In this document: positions 1 through 7,868 of the stretch, piece by piece
Position numbering within the stretch: the stretch's first letter is position 1
Layout of the letters: every line of letters begins with the position of its first letter
NCBI GenBank assembly: GCA_947467185.1
Contig: CANIHR010000013.1
Span: forward strand, 1 to 37,537
DNA from: Bryobacterales bacterium
GTDB taxonomy: Bacteria; Acidobacteriota; Terriglobia; Bryobacterales; Bryobacteraceae
DNA: 37,537 bases
Direction of reading: 5' to 3'
The notes under the pieces: model-generated
Databases searched by the model: none
What the model was told of the DNA's origin: nothing
What the model saw: the letters and a program-made list of their open reading frames with translations, nothing else
Made by a program: the position numbers and the translations under genes

Positions 1-277
1 CATACGCCCAGAGTCGACCGGGGGTCGGCTTTGCCTGTTCCTGCTCCAGGCGGGCGCGGAGCAGGGCTCTCGGGCCAGCGATGGACGGCAGTTTGGCGTC
101 GAGAGCATAGTTGCGGGTCCGGACGAAGTCGAGGATCGTACCTTCGAGCGACTGCACGCGTTCCCGGCAGGTCCAGCAGCCTTCGAGGTGCATGGCCATT
201 TCGGCCTTTTCCGGGGCGCTCAGTTCACCATCAAGCCAGAGCAGGAGGCGGTCTTCCGCCGGGTGCAGAGACATCAT
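1..277 (-). CDS. Anti-sigma factor, zinc-finger type (3' end cut by window edge)
   Basis: The N-terminal 92 residues of a putative anti-sigma factor; the rest lies beyond the left edge. Around residues 29-36 there is a His-x3-Cys-x2-Cys motif (HLEGCWTC), the ZAS/zf-HC2 signature of anti-sigma factors that hold an ECF sigma factor. Its ATG overlaps the stop of the sigma gene by four bases (ATGA), so the two are translationally coupled, as expected for a sigma/anti-sigma pair. A membrane segment and sensor domain would be expected downstream but cannot be seen here. Confidence 0.8.
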   Translation of the reverse strand, partial: MMSLHPAEDRLLLWLDGELSAPEKAEMAMHLEGCWTCRERVQSLEGTILDFVRTRNYALDAKLPSIAGPRALLRARLEQEQAKPTPGRLWAY

Positions 278-846
278 CGAACCTCCTGTTGCCCGGTCCG
301 GCGAGACAGGCGGGTGAGCGAACGGGAGAGGGAATTCGCTACCGAGCCGAGGGATATGCCGAGAACCCGGGCGATGTCTCGGTAGCGCAAGCCTTCGGCG
401 CGCAGGGCCAGGCAGCGCTGGTCCTGCGCGGGCAGCGCTTCGACGACGGCCAGGAGATTTTGCTGCATCTCGAGCATCTCGAAACGCTCAACGGGGTTGG
501 GATCGGCGTCGGGTTGCTGGAGGTAAACCTCGGGGTCTGCCACAGCCCGACGGAGTCGTTCATAGTTCCTCAGGGCCAGATTGTGGGCAACTCCAAAGAG
601 CCAGCCCTGAAGGTTTTCCCTGCTCTTCCCCGCCCTGAGGTGGCGGAACAAGAGGAGAAACGCCTCCTGAACGATTTCTTCCGCGTCCGCCACGGGCACA
701 CGGAGGGAGAACAAATACCGCAGTAACGGATTTCGCAGTTGCTCAAACAGTGAGATAACTTCCTGTTCCAGGCCGGTGGGACCCGGAGCACTGGCTGCAC
801 GCGCCGAGGTCAGGCGGGCCAGCAGGGTGGAAGTGAGAGCCGTCAT
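274..846 (-). CDS. ECF-type RNA polymerase sigma factor
   Basis: A 190-residue sigma-70 family protein of ECF size. Region 2 spans about residues 30-95 (DAEEIVQEAF for core binding, GWLFGVAHNLALRNY for -10 recognition) and region 4 about 135-182 (LPAQDQRCLALRAEGL followed by the helix-turn-helix YRDIARVLGISLGSVANSL). It is followed with a four-base overlap by a zinc-finger anti-sigma gene, which is the usual arrangement. The signal it answers to is unknown. The exported redox proteins just upstream on the same strand are possible regulon members, but no ECF-type promoter was identified. Confidence 0.9.
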   Translation of the reverse strand: MTALTSTLLARLTSARAASAPGPTGLEQEVISLFEQLRNPLLRYLFSLRVPVADAEEIVQEAFLLLFRHLRAGKSRENLQGWLFGVAHNLALRNYERLRRAVADPEVYLQQPDADPNPVERFEMLEMQQNLLAVVEALPAQDQRCLALRAEGLRYRDIARVLGISLGSVANSLSRSLTRLSRRTGQQEVR

Positions 847-902
847 CGAATGCAGTTCCTACACCTGAGTATCCCCCGCAGGGAGGTTGTGTTCAGAGTT
901 TT

Positions 903-1625
903 TTATTGGGTCAGTAAGGTTAGTGACGCTCCGGCCGGGGCGGACACATGAATCTTCGTCCCACGAGGCAGACGCACTGGACTGCGCAGAAGGTAGTCAC
1001 GTGCCCAGGCGGTCCGATAGTCCTTCAGCCAGATAAGGCGTTCCGTGCTTCCGTCCGGCCGGGTCGCCCAGGCTTCGAGACTTTGGCGGTCCCGCAGATC
1101 TTTGGGGCGCAGGGCAAGGATGACTACTGGCCGCTGGAGCGTCTGTTCCTGCGTGACCTCGAGAGCAGCCCCCCGAGTCACCGAGGCAACCGCGAGTGGC
1201 ACGGCAGGTAGCTTCGAAGGCAGCAGAGCAGGGTCACCCTCCGGTGCACCACCTTCCACCCAGGCGACGAAACTGTCGATCTCCGGCAGCGACAAACTCG
1301 GATCATCGTGGAAGACACCGACGCCCTTCACGGCTCCCCAGGGCGGCATGCGCCGCCCCAGCACTTCATCGCGAATGGCTTTGGCCCAGGGCCGGGCATC
1401 AGCGTAAGTAGTCAGGCTAAAAGCCCGACCGCTTTCGCGGTGGCACCCGGCACAATGCCGGTAGACCAGGCGGGAAATCTCCTGCGTCCAGGTTAGTTTC
1501 GTGGTGATGGCGTCGTGCGCGAACAGCGGCGATGCCACCAGAAACGCGAGACTACTCCAGCGCGCCAGGCTTCGGCTCCGATTTGCGCTGCGGCATGATG
1601 CTTCGCAGATCCTTGCTCGCGTCAA
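903..1625 (-). CDS. Exported monohaem cytochrome c-like protein
   Basis: About 240 residues. A hydrophobic signal segment (SLAFLVASPLFA, residues 25-36) precedes a cytochrome c domain with one haem site CAGCH (about 58-62) and a MPPW motif (about 93-96) likely to carry the axial Met. The first 90 residues of the mature protein closely resemble the haem domain of the gene upstream (both have RPWA, RRMPPW and GAPEGDP motifs), so the two look like duplicates, but this one lacks the copper-monooxygenase half. The ATG at 1625 lies 74 bases inside the upstream gene and gives a long n-region; a non-ATG start near 1568 would give a cleaner signal peptide. Function unknown; probably periplasmic electron transfer. 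Confidence 0.7.
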   Translation of the reverse strand: MTRARICEASCRSANRSRSLARWSSLAFLVASPLFAHDAITTKLTWTQEISRLVYRHCAGCHRESGRAFSLTTYADARPWAKAIRDEVLGRRMPPWGAVKGVGVFHDDPSLSLPEIDSFVAWVEGGAPEGDPALLPSKLPAVPLAVASVTRGAALEVTQEQTLQRPVVILALRPKDLRDRQSLEAWATRPDGSTERLIWLKDYRTAWARDYLLRSPVRLPRGTKIHVSAPAGASLTLLTQ

Positions 1626-2829
1626 TCGTTACGTTGAAGAAACCGAACATCATCTCTTCCCAACTCTGGTCGCCATAGCGAACTTCCGCTTTCGGATCGG
1701 GGTTGTTCGGATTATTCGGCGAGTTATCGTAATGCGCGACGCACTCAATGCGGGAGCCCTTCGGCATGATTAACTCCTGCGCCGGGGTGTAAAGCAACTG
1801 CCAGGCGAAGTCGTACTTCGGCACGTTTAGCAGAACCTGACGCTCGCCGGTGGGGTAAACGGCAGTGAACTGGAAATCCTTGCCGCGGAGGTGCATGTGC
1901 GGTGCCAGCATGGTGACCTTGGTATCAGCGCCGAATTCGAAGCTGGAACGAACTTCATAGTTGGGGTCGCCGGGCGGGATGACGAACTTGTTGGTGGTGG
2001 CGGCAATGGTGAAAACGCGCTCTTTCACCGGCCCCTTCGCGAAAATCATCCCGACTGACGACTGGTCGGTACCCGGCTTGCCGTTGGCCGTATAGTGCAA
2101 CTGCAGAATAATGTCGGAGCCCGCCTGAATCAGCTTGGCCTGACCTTCGGGGAGTGGGTCGGGAGCAGTGCCGGGGGCGTAGCCGACCAGGTTCTCGCTG
2201 GGGCCGTTGTCGCCCTTGCCCGGCTGATAAGGAATGCCGGGTTGCGCGCCCTTCATCCAGTTGGAGCCGCGAGGCCGCACATAGGCGATCACGTGGTGGA
2301 CCAGTTCGCGATTGCCGGGGCGGACTTCGACGGCCTGAATCCATTTGTCTTCGGTGAAGTTGAGGGGGATCAGCAGGTACTTGTAGTCGATGGTGCCGGT
2401 GGCCGGGATGTCGTATTTCTGCGGCATCGTGACCACCAGGTCGGGCTTGCCGATATTCCAGCCTTCAACGAACTGCACGGGGGCAGGCAGATCCTTCGGG
2501 TCGCCCTCAGGGGCACCGGCGTTCACCCAGGCTATGAGCGTGTCCATTTCAGCCTGCGTGAGGCTACGGTCGTTCGAGAACTTGCCGTAGTGGGGATCCG
2601 CAAACCAGGGCGGCATGCGGCGAACCTTCACCGCTTCTTTGATGGAAGCAGCCCACGGGCGCGCCGACTTATAGTTCAGCAGGGAGAATGGCGCAGCTTC
2701 ACCGGGACGATGGCAACTCTGGCAGCGCCGCTGCAAAATCGGTGCGACTTCTTTGCTGAATGTGGGGGCGGGGGCTGCCATTGCCAGCGCAGCGGCAGCC
2801 AGGAGAAGTACCGTTGTTTTCAGGATCAC
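1552..2829 (-). CDS. Exported cytochrome c / copper type II monooxygenase-like fusion
   Basis: About 425 residues: Sec signal peptide, a cytochrome c domain with CQSCH and RRMPPW, then a C-terminal half resembling the ascorbate-dependent type II copper monooxygenases (peptidylglycine hydroxylase fold). Candidate copper ligands are HHV, QLHY and PHMHLRG. Such fusions are common in Acidobacteriota and Planctomycetota, where their substrates are unknown. Start choice: the longest frame begins with TTG at 2847, but a -10-like TATACT at 2858-2853 would start transcription at about 2846, and GTG at 2829 has a GAGG ribosome site upstream and gives a clean signal peptide. The smaller haem protein follows downstream with overlap, suggesting one transcript. 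Confidence 0.75.
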   Translation of the reverse strand: MILKTTVLLLAAAALAMAAPAPTFSKEVAPILQRRCQSCHRPGEAAPFSLLNYKSARPWAASIKEAVKVRRMPPWFADPHYGKFSNDRSLTQAEMDTLIAWVNAGAPEGDPKDLPAPVQFVEGWNIGKPDLVVTMPQKYDIPATGTIDYKYLLIPLNFTEDKWIQAVEVRPGNRELVHHVIAYVRPRGSNWMKGAQPGIPYQPGKGDNGPSENLVGYAPGTAPDPLPEGQAKLIQAGSDIILQLHYTANGKPGTDQSSVGMIFAKGPVKERVFTIAATTNKFVIPPGDPNYEVRSSFEFGADTKVTMLAPHMHLRGKDFQFTAVYPTGERQVLLNVPKYDFAWQLLYTPAQELIMPKGSRIECVAHYDNSPNNPNNPDPKAEVRYGDQSWEEMMFGFFNVTIDASKDLRSIMPQRKSEPKPGALE

Positions 2830-2852
2830 GCGAAACCTCGGAATCAACCTCT

Positions 2853-2858
2853 AGTATA
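2853..2858 (-). promoter_or_regulatory. -10-like box for the cytochrome/monooxygenase gene
   Basis: TATACT (5 of 6 consensus positions) read on the minus strand, between the MFS-SpeE gene end and the monooxygenase gene. It would place the transcript start near 2846. No convincing -35 was found. Confidence 0.35.
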
Positions 2859-2872
2859 CGGAGGTATTTCCC

Positions 2873-5311
2873 TCAGAAACGGCGATGGTGGAACATTGCC
2901 TTCATGGCCGCGATGGATTCCGGGGAACCAAGCACCATGTCATCCGGGAACTTCGCCGCGTTCATCATCTGGTCATAAATGGGACCGGCAAGGTTCGAGT
3001 TCACACCCAGGCCAGCGAGGAACTGCAGCCGCAGATTGCGGTCCCGATTGATCTGCGCATGGCGAACCCATTCGCGCAGATCACTGGCGCGGGCCGCATA
3101 AGTAGAGAGCAGTTCCAGCCCGGTGCCGTAACCGGCCTCCCGCAGCGAGGCCTTGATCTGCGCATGGTCCGGACGGTTTAGCCGTTCCTGGAGCGCGTCG
3201 GGGTTGATTTTGAGCGGCTCCACCTGGCCCATCAGGACAAGATCGTAGCCCTGACCGTCGGTGTTCACGTTGCCCCAGATGCTGCCATTCGGGAAGGCTT
3301 CGAAGAAGGTGGCGATTTCGCTTTGCGCCGCTTCCATGCTGGTTTCGTAAAGCGGGACCCACTGCGTGACGAACCCGCCCGGATTCAGGCGGCGCTTGCA
3401 CATCTCGAAATATTCGGTGGTATAGAGCGAGGCCATCCCCTTCACCCAGGGGTGGATTGGGTCGGAGGTAACGATATCGAACTTCTCGTTGCCGGTGAGG
3501 ACAAAGTGACGAGCATCGTCAAAATGGACTTGCGTCCGCTTGTCCTGATAGACATGGTAGTTTTCGTTGCCGAAGTACTTGTCCGAATTGGGCGGAATGT
3601 TGGGCTCGATTTCGCAGATCGTGATCTTTTCGATGCTGGGGTGGATCACGAAGGAACCCGCTGTGCAACCCGCGCCAAAACCGACGATCAGCACCGACTT
3701 TGGATTCGGATGGAGCAGCGCGGGCAGGTGACCGAGCATCCGCTGCAGGCTCATATCCTGCGGCTCGGTGGAAGCCTCCACTTTGCCCGAAACATGGAAG
3801 TAAACCGTGCCACCTTCCCAGCGTGACCAGGCTGCGGAAGAATTGGTCCCTTCGGCTACCTTTAGCAGTTCCCAGTTTCCGGTGGTGGTGGGCAGGCGAC
3901 GACCGAAGCCGATCAGCATCCACGGCAGCGGGGGCAGGACGAAAGCGAGGACCGCGGCGGCGACGATAGACGCCGTCAGCTTCAGAGTCGAAATTTGTGG
4001 GATGCCCTGGAGGACGACGAGGCCGGCAACAATTGAGATACCGATCAGCAGTTGCTCGGAAACCCGTGTACCGAAGGAAGGCAGAAAGACCAGGCTGAAC
4101 AGAATGGAGCCGAGGATCGCGCCGATGGTGTTCGCGCCATAGATGCCGCCGACCAGAGTGGCGGGGTCGGAATCCTTACGGGCGGCGGCGGAGAGGGCCA
4201 GCGGGAAGCTCGCCCCCCAGAAGAGGGCGGGCAGGAAGACAGCCAGCGCGGTGCGCCAGATGTCGCCGACAAAATCCTTCCAGGGCCCGGCAACCGAATT
4301 CACGTTGCCTTCGAAGTACGGCAGCTTCATGGCCAGCATGTAGCCGGAGACGGCGATCAGGACGCAGAGGGCGAGTTGGGAGTAACCCAACCACATCCGG
4401 GCGTTGCCCTTCTTTTCGGCGAGACGAGCACCACCCGCGCTTCCCAGGCCGAGGCCAGTGAGGAAGACGCCGAGGATGATGGAGAACGTGTAGACCGTCG
4501 GCCCAAGCATTAGGGCGAGGATCCGGGTCCAGACCACTTCCGCGCCGAGCGCCGCCAGGCCGGAGAGGCCGATAGCGAGGTAGATGCCAGTGGTGGAGAG
4601 GGCCGGGGAGTCCGGGGTGTCTGCGGGCAGGTCGCCGACGGGCTGTTCCGGCAGCGCCAGTTCCAACTTTTCGATGCCGAGCGCACCGAGCGCAACCACA
4701 ACGTTCAGAACCGCTGCCACGGCGGTCGCGACCGACATGTCATACACGCGCAGCAGGTAGAAACCGGCCAGGGTGCAGCCGACCACGCCTCCGGCGATGT
4801 TCGTCCCGTAGAAGTAGCCCCACCAGACAGCCGCGTTGGGCGTAGAGGCGACCCAGCGCGAAATGGCCGGGAGGGTTGCCCCCATCAGCAGCGTGGGCGG
4901 CAGGAGGCAGATGGCGCAGGCGATGCCACGCAGCAGCATGTTCGACATGCCGCCCGTGACGGCCGCTACATAAATGTTCTGCAGAACCGGCAGGCCGTAG
5001 AGCACCAGGACGCCGAAGACCGCCGTTGCGATTTCCAGCACCGCATAGACCTTGAGGGCGCTGTACTTGTTCGAAACAACCTTCGAGAACAGAATGCTGC
5101 CCAGGCACATGCCACCCATGAACGTCCCCAGCAACACGGCAAGGGAAACGGCCGAGGAGCCGACCACCAGTTGCAGCAACTGCAGCCAGACGATCTCGTA
5201 GATGAGACCGGCCGCGCCGCTCGCCGCGAACAGGATCAGCAACAGGGGAAACAAGCGGTTGACGCGGTCTGAGCCAGGCGTCTGGGGAGAAATGGTATCC
5301 GAAGGAGTCAC
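2873..5311 (-). CDS. Fused MFS-like membrane domain / spermidine synthase-like methyltransferase domain
   Basis: 812 residues. Roughly residues 15-490 hold many hydrophobic helices (MFS/SpeE-fusion type) and residues about 540-760 resemble the Rossmann domain of spermidine synthase, with a nucleotide loop VGFGAGCTAGS in place of the usual GGGDG-type loop, then DDARHF and TSDPIHPW. The polyamine-synthase active-site pattern is not preserved, so true spermidine synthesis is doubtful. These fusions are widespread and their function is not established. Start is GTG at 5311, supported by an extended -10 box (TGGTATGAT) 11 bases upstream. Divergently transcribed from the LigC-like gene. Confidence 0.75.
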   Translation of the reverse strand: MTPSDTISPQTPGSDRVNRLFPLLLILFAASGAAGLIYEIVWLQLLQLVVGSSAVSLAVLLGTFMGGMCLGSILFSKVVSNKYSALKVYAVLEIATAVFGVLVLYGLPVLQNIYVAAVTGGMSNMLLRGIACAICLLPPTLLMGATLPAISRWVASTPNAAVWWGYFYGTNIAGGVVGCTLAGFYLLRVYDMSVATAVAAVLNVVVALGALGIEKLELALPEQPVGDLPADTPDSPALSTTGIYLAIGLSGLAALGAEVVWTRILALMLGPTVYTFSIILGVFLTGLGLGSAGGARLAEKKGNARMWLGYSQLALCVLIAVSGYMLAMKLPYFEGNVNSVAGPWKDFVGDIWRTALAVFLPALFWGASFPLALSAAARKDSDPATLVGGIYGANTIGAILGSILFSLVFLPSFGTRVSEQLLIGISIVAGLVVLQGIPQISTLKLTASIVAAAVLAFVLPPLPWMLIGFGRRLPTTTGNWELLKVAEGTNSSAAWSRWEGGTVYFHVSGKVEASTEPQDMSLQRMLGHLPALLHPNPKSVLIVGFGAGCTAGSFVIHPSIEKITICEIEPNIPPNSDKYFGNENYHVYQDKRTQVHFDDARHFVLTGNEKFDIVTSDPIHPWVKGMASLYTTEYFEMCKRRLNPGGFVTQWVPLYETSMEAAQSEIATFFEAFPNGSIWGNVNTDGQGYDLVLMGQVEPLKINPDALQERLNRPDHAQIKASLREAGYGTGLELLSTYAARASDLREWVRHAQINRDRNLRLQFLAGLGVNSNLAGPIYDQMMNAAKFPDDMVLGSPESIAAMKAMFHHRRF

Positions 5312-5322
5312 AGGAAACGGTC

Positions 5323-5328
5323 ATCATA
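5323..5328 (-). promoter_or_regulatory. Extended -10 promoter element, MFS-SpeE gene
   Basis: TATGAT preceded by TGG on the minus strand, giving a TGnTATGAT extended -10. It ends 11 bases before the GTG start, which implies a leader of only a few bases. No ribosome-binding site is visible in the gap. Confidence 0.45.
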
Positions 5329-5413
5329 CCAGCGTTCGCCGGAAACGCCGCGTATTCCGGGACACGAACCGCGTAAAGAACTATGATTTTGCGGCCCCGG
5401 TGAGGCCACCTCG

Positions 5414-5419
5414 TACCAT
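5414..5419 (+). promoter_or_regulatory. -10-like box, LigC-like gene
   Basis: TACCAT on the plus strand ends 7 bases before the ATG at 5427. If used, the transcript would begin at or next to the start codon. The 115-base gap to the divergent MFS-SpeE gene holds both promoters. Confidence 0.35.
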
Positions 5420-5426
5420 AAAGACG

Positions 5427-6377
5427 ATGAAGATCTGCGTAGCGGGCGAAGGTGCGTTCGGCGTTAAGCACCTGGAAGCCCTGGCAAAGATTGATGGTGT
5501 GGAAGTGGTTTCTTTGGCTGGCGGCGTGGCGGCGGATACCGAGGCCCTGGCACAGAAGTTCGGCATCGGACACTGGGCCGTCGGCCTGGAAGAAAGCCTG
5601 GCACGACCCGACGTGGAAGCCGTCATCCTGACCACCCCCACCCCGATGCACGCCCGCCAGGCCGTTCAGGTGATGCGCGCCGGAAAGCACGTAATGGTCG
5701 AAATCCCAATCGCCGATTCGCTGGCGGACGCGGAAATGGTCGTCGCCACGCAGCGGGAAACCGGCCTGGTCGCGATGGGCGGCCACACGCGCCGGTTTAA
5801 TCCCAGCCACCAGTTACTGCATAGGCGCATTCTGGCGGGCGAACTGAAGCTGCAGCAGCTTGACGTCCAGACTTACTTCTTCCGCCGCACCAATATGAAC
5901 GCGTTGGGCAAGCCCCGCAGTTGGACCGACCACCTCCTGTGGCACCATGCCTGCCACACCGTCGACCTGTTCCAGTATCAGACCGGGGAAGTGGCGTCGG
6001 AAGCGTTCGCGCTGCAGGGCCCGGCACACCCGACGCTCGGCATCGCGATGGATATGAGCATCGGCATGAAGGTGCCTTCAGGCGCCATCTGCACCCTGTC
6101 GCTCTCCTTCAATAACAAGGGCCCGCTGGGGACCTTCTTCCGCTACATCTGCGATAACGGCACCTTCATCGCACGCTACGACGACCTGGTCGATGGCGAA
6201 CAGAATCCGATTGACCTGTCCGGCGTCGATGTCTCGATGAACGGGATCGAACTGCAGGACTGCGAGTTTCTCGCCGCAATCCGCGAAGGCCGCGAACCGA
6301 ATGCCAGCGTGGCGCAGTGTCTGCCCGCCATGCAGACGCTCGACCGCCTGGAACGCAACCTGAACAGCCACTCTTAA
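5427..6377 (+). CDS. ligC: Gfo/Idh/MocA oxidoreductase, LigC-like (4-carboxy-2-hydroxymuconate-6-semialdehyde dehydrogenase)
   Basis: 316 residues, matching the length of Sphingobium LigC, which oxidises the protocatechuate 4,5-cleavage product to 2-pyrone-4,6-dicarboxylate. The N-terminal Rossmann fold shows GEGAFG at residues 7-12, with VEIPIA near 91-96. The blocks GHTRRFNPSHQ, QTYFFRR, RSWTDHLLWHH and GTFFRYICDNGT recall LigC closely, more than generic sugar-dehydrogenase members of the family. The start at 5427 is chosen because it begins directly with the Rossmann strand. A [2Fe-2S] ferredoxin and its reductase follow within 10 bases each, hinting at an aromatic oxygenase system. The family is certain; the substrate is inferred from remembered motif similarity. 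Confidence 0.72.
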   Translation: MKICVAGEGAFGVKHLEALAKIDGVEVVSLAGGVAADTEALAQKFGIGHWAVGLEESLARPDVEAVILTTPTPMHARQAVQVMRAGKHVMVEIPIADSLADAEMVVATQRETGLVAMGGHTRRFNPSHQLLHRRILAGELKLQQLDVQTYFFRRTNMNALGKPRSWTDHLLWHHACHTVDLFQYQTGEVASEAFALQGPAHPTLGIAMDMSIGMKVPSGAICTLSLSFNNKGPLGTFFRYICDNGTFIARYDDLVDGEQNPIDLSGVDVSMNGIELQDCEFLAAIREGREPNASVAQCLPAMQTLDRLERNLNSHS

Positions 6378-6386
6378 CTAAAGATC

Positions 6387-6710
6387 ATGCCCTCCATTAC
6401 CTATATTTCGAATTCGGGTGAAACCCGCACCATCACGGTCGATTCCGGCACCACCATCATGCAGGCGGCCGTCCGCAACGGCGTCCCCGGCATTGTGGGC
6501 GACTGCGGCGGCGAATGCCAGTGCGCCACCTGCCATGTTTATGTCGACGAGAAGTTCCTCGGGCTGCTGAAGCCCGCCGCGGAAGACGAAGACGCGATGC
6601 TCGCGCTGACAGCTTCCGAGCGCAAGGACAATAGCCGCCTGGCCTGCCAGATTGCGCTGACCGACAAGCTGGACGGGATCGTCGTCACCACCCCGCCGAT
6701 TCAGCAGTAA
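6387..6710 (+). CDS. [2Fe-2S] ferredoxin, putidaredoxin/adrenodoxin type
   Basis: 107 residues. Cluster ligands are Cys40, Cys46, Cys49 and Cys87 (C-x5-C-x2-C-x37-C), the spacing of vertebrate/putidaredoxin-type ferredoxins; Cys44 is an extra cysteine inside the loop. It would carry electrons from the flavoprotein reductase encoded 11 bases downstream to a cytochrome P450 or Rieske oxygenase, neither of which is in this window. It starts 9 bases after the LigC-like gene, so the three genes probably form one transcript. Confidence 0.9.
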   Translation: MPSITYISNSGETRTITVDSGTTIMQAAVRNGVPGIVGDCGGECQCATCHVYVDEKFLGLLKPAAEDEDAMLALTASERKDNSRLACQIALTDKLDGIVVTTPPIQQ

Positions 6711-6721
6711 GGGTCGTTTTG

Positions 6722-7855
6722 ATGGATCGCGGCGTCGTCATTATTGGGGCGGGACAGGCGGGTTTTCAGACCGCGCTGTCCCTGCGAAATGAAGGCTACG
6801 CCGGAAAGATCGCGCTGCTTGACGATGAAGGCCGGGTGCCGTATGCCCGGCCTCCTTTGTCTAAGGCGTACCTGAAGGGGACGGCGACGGCTGAATCTCT
6901 GGAGTACCGTCCGGCGGAGTTCTTCGTTCAGCAGTCGATTGATCTGGTACTGAGCGACCCGGCTGTGGCTCTCGACCGGAGACGGCAGATGGTGGCGCTG
7001 CGGTCGGGTCGGGAACTGGAGTGGTCGTCGCTGGTCCTGGCTACAGGCGCGCATGTTCGTCGGTTGCCCACAAGCGGTAAGGAACCCTTCTGCCTGCGCA
7101 CTTTCGCCGATTCGGACAGTCTGCGGACGCACCTGAGTGAGGCGAACGAGGTCCTCGCCATCGGCGTTGGGTTCATTGGCCTGGAAGCGGCGGCGGCAGC
7201 ACGGGCGCAGGGGAAAAAGGTCCGGCTGATCGGAGCCGAGGCAAGGCTGATGGGACGCGCGGTTTCGCCGTTCATCTCCGCTTGGTTTCAGAAGATGTTT
7301 GAGCGCCATGAGGTGCCAATCCGCCTGAATACCGCGGTGAAGCGCATCACCGAAGCGGGCGTGGAACTCGCAGACGGCTCAGTGGAAACGGCAGACACCG
7401 TGATCGTCGGCATCGGAGTGATCCCCAACACGGAACTCGCCGCCAAAGCGAACCTCGCCGTATCGGGAGGCATCGTGACGGATTCGTACCTGAGGACCAG
7501 CGATCCGTCCATTTTCGCCGTGGGCGACTGCGCCACCCACCCCAACGTCTACGCCGGTGGCCTGACCCGGATCGAATCGGTGCAGAACGCGGCGGACCAC
7601 GCACGGGCAGTGGCATCGACGATTTCGGGGAAGCCGAAAGAATACCGACAGGTCCCCTGGTTCTGGACCGAACAATTCGAAGCCAAACTGCAGATTGCGG
7701 GTCTGGCCGTGGAAGCAGATGAAACCGAGGTCAAAGGAGACCCCGAGTCCGGCAAATTCTCGGTCTACAACTACAAGGGTGGAAAGCTGAAGTTTGTGGA
7801 GTCTGTGAACCAGCCCGCGGCCCATATTGCCGCGCGGAAGTTATTGGAGATTTAG
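6722..7855 (+). CDS. FAD-dependent ferredoxin reductase (putidaredoxin reductase type)
   Basis: 377 residues. It has an FAD-binding GxGxxG (residues 9-14, IGAGQAG), a central NAD-binding motif (IGVGFIGLEAAA, about 142-153) and the second FAD motif (IFAVGDCAT, about 265-273), in the order of pyridine-nucleotide disulphide oxidoreductases that lack the redox disulphide. A C-terminal domain follows. ATG at 6722 is preferred over an adjacent TTG at 6719. Position directly after the ferredoxin indicates a dedicated reductase/ferredoxin couple that transfers electrons from NAD(P)H to an oxygenase encoded elsewhere. Confidence 0.9.
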   Translation: MDRGVVIIGAGQAGFQTALSLRNEGYAGKIALLDDEGRVPYARPPLSKAYLKGTATAESLEYRPAEFFVQQSIDLVLSDPAVALDRRRQMVALRSGRELEWSSLVLATGAHVRRLPTSGKEPFCLRTFADSDSLRTHLSEANEVLAIGVGFIGLEAAAAARAQGKKVRLIGAEARLMGRAVSPFISAWFQKMFERHEVPIRLNTAVKRITEAGVELADGSVETADTVIVGIGVIPNTELAAKANLAVSGGIVTDSYLRTSDPSIFAVGDCATHPNVYAGGLTRIESVQNAADHARAVASTISGKPKEYRQVPWFWTEQFEAKLQIAGLAVEADETEVKGDPESGKFSVYNYKGGKLKFVESVNQPAAHIAARKLLEI

Positions 7856-7868
7856 GACGCTCAGCGTT

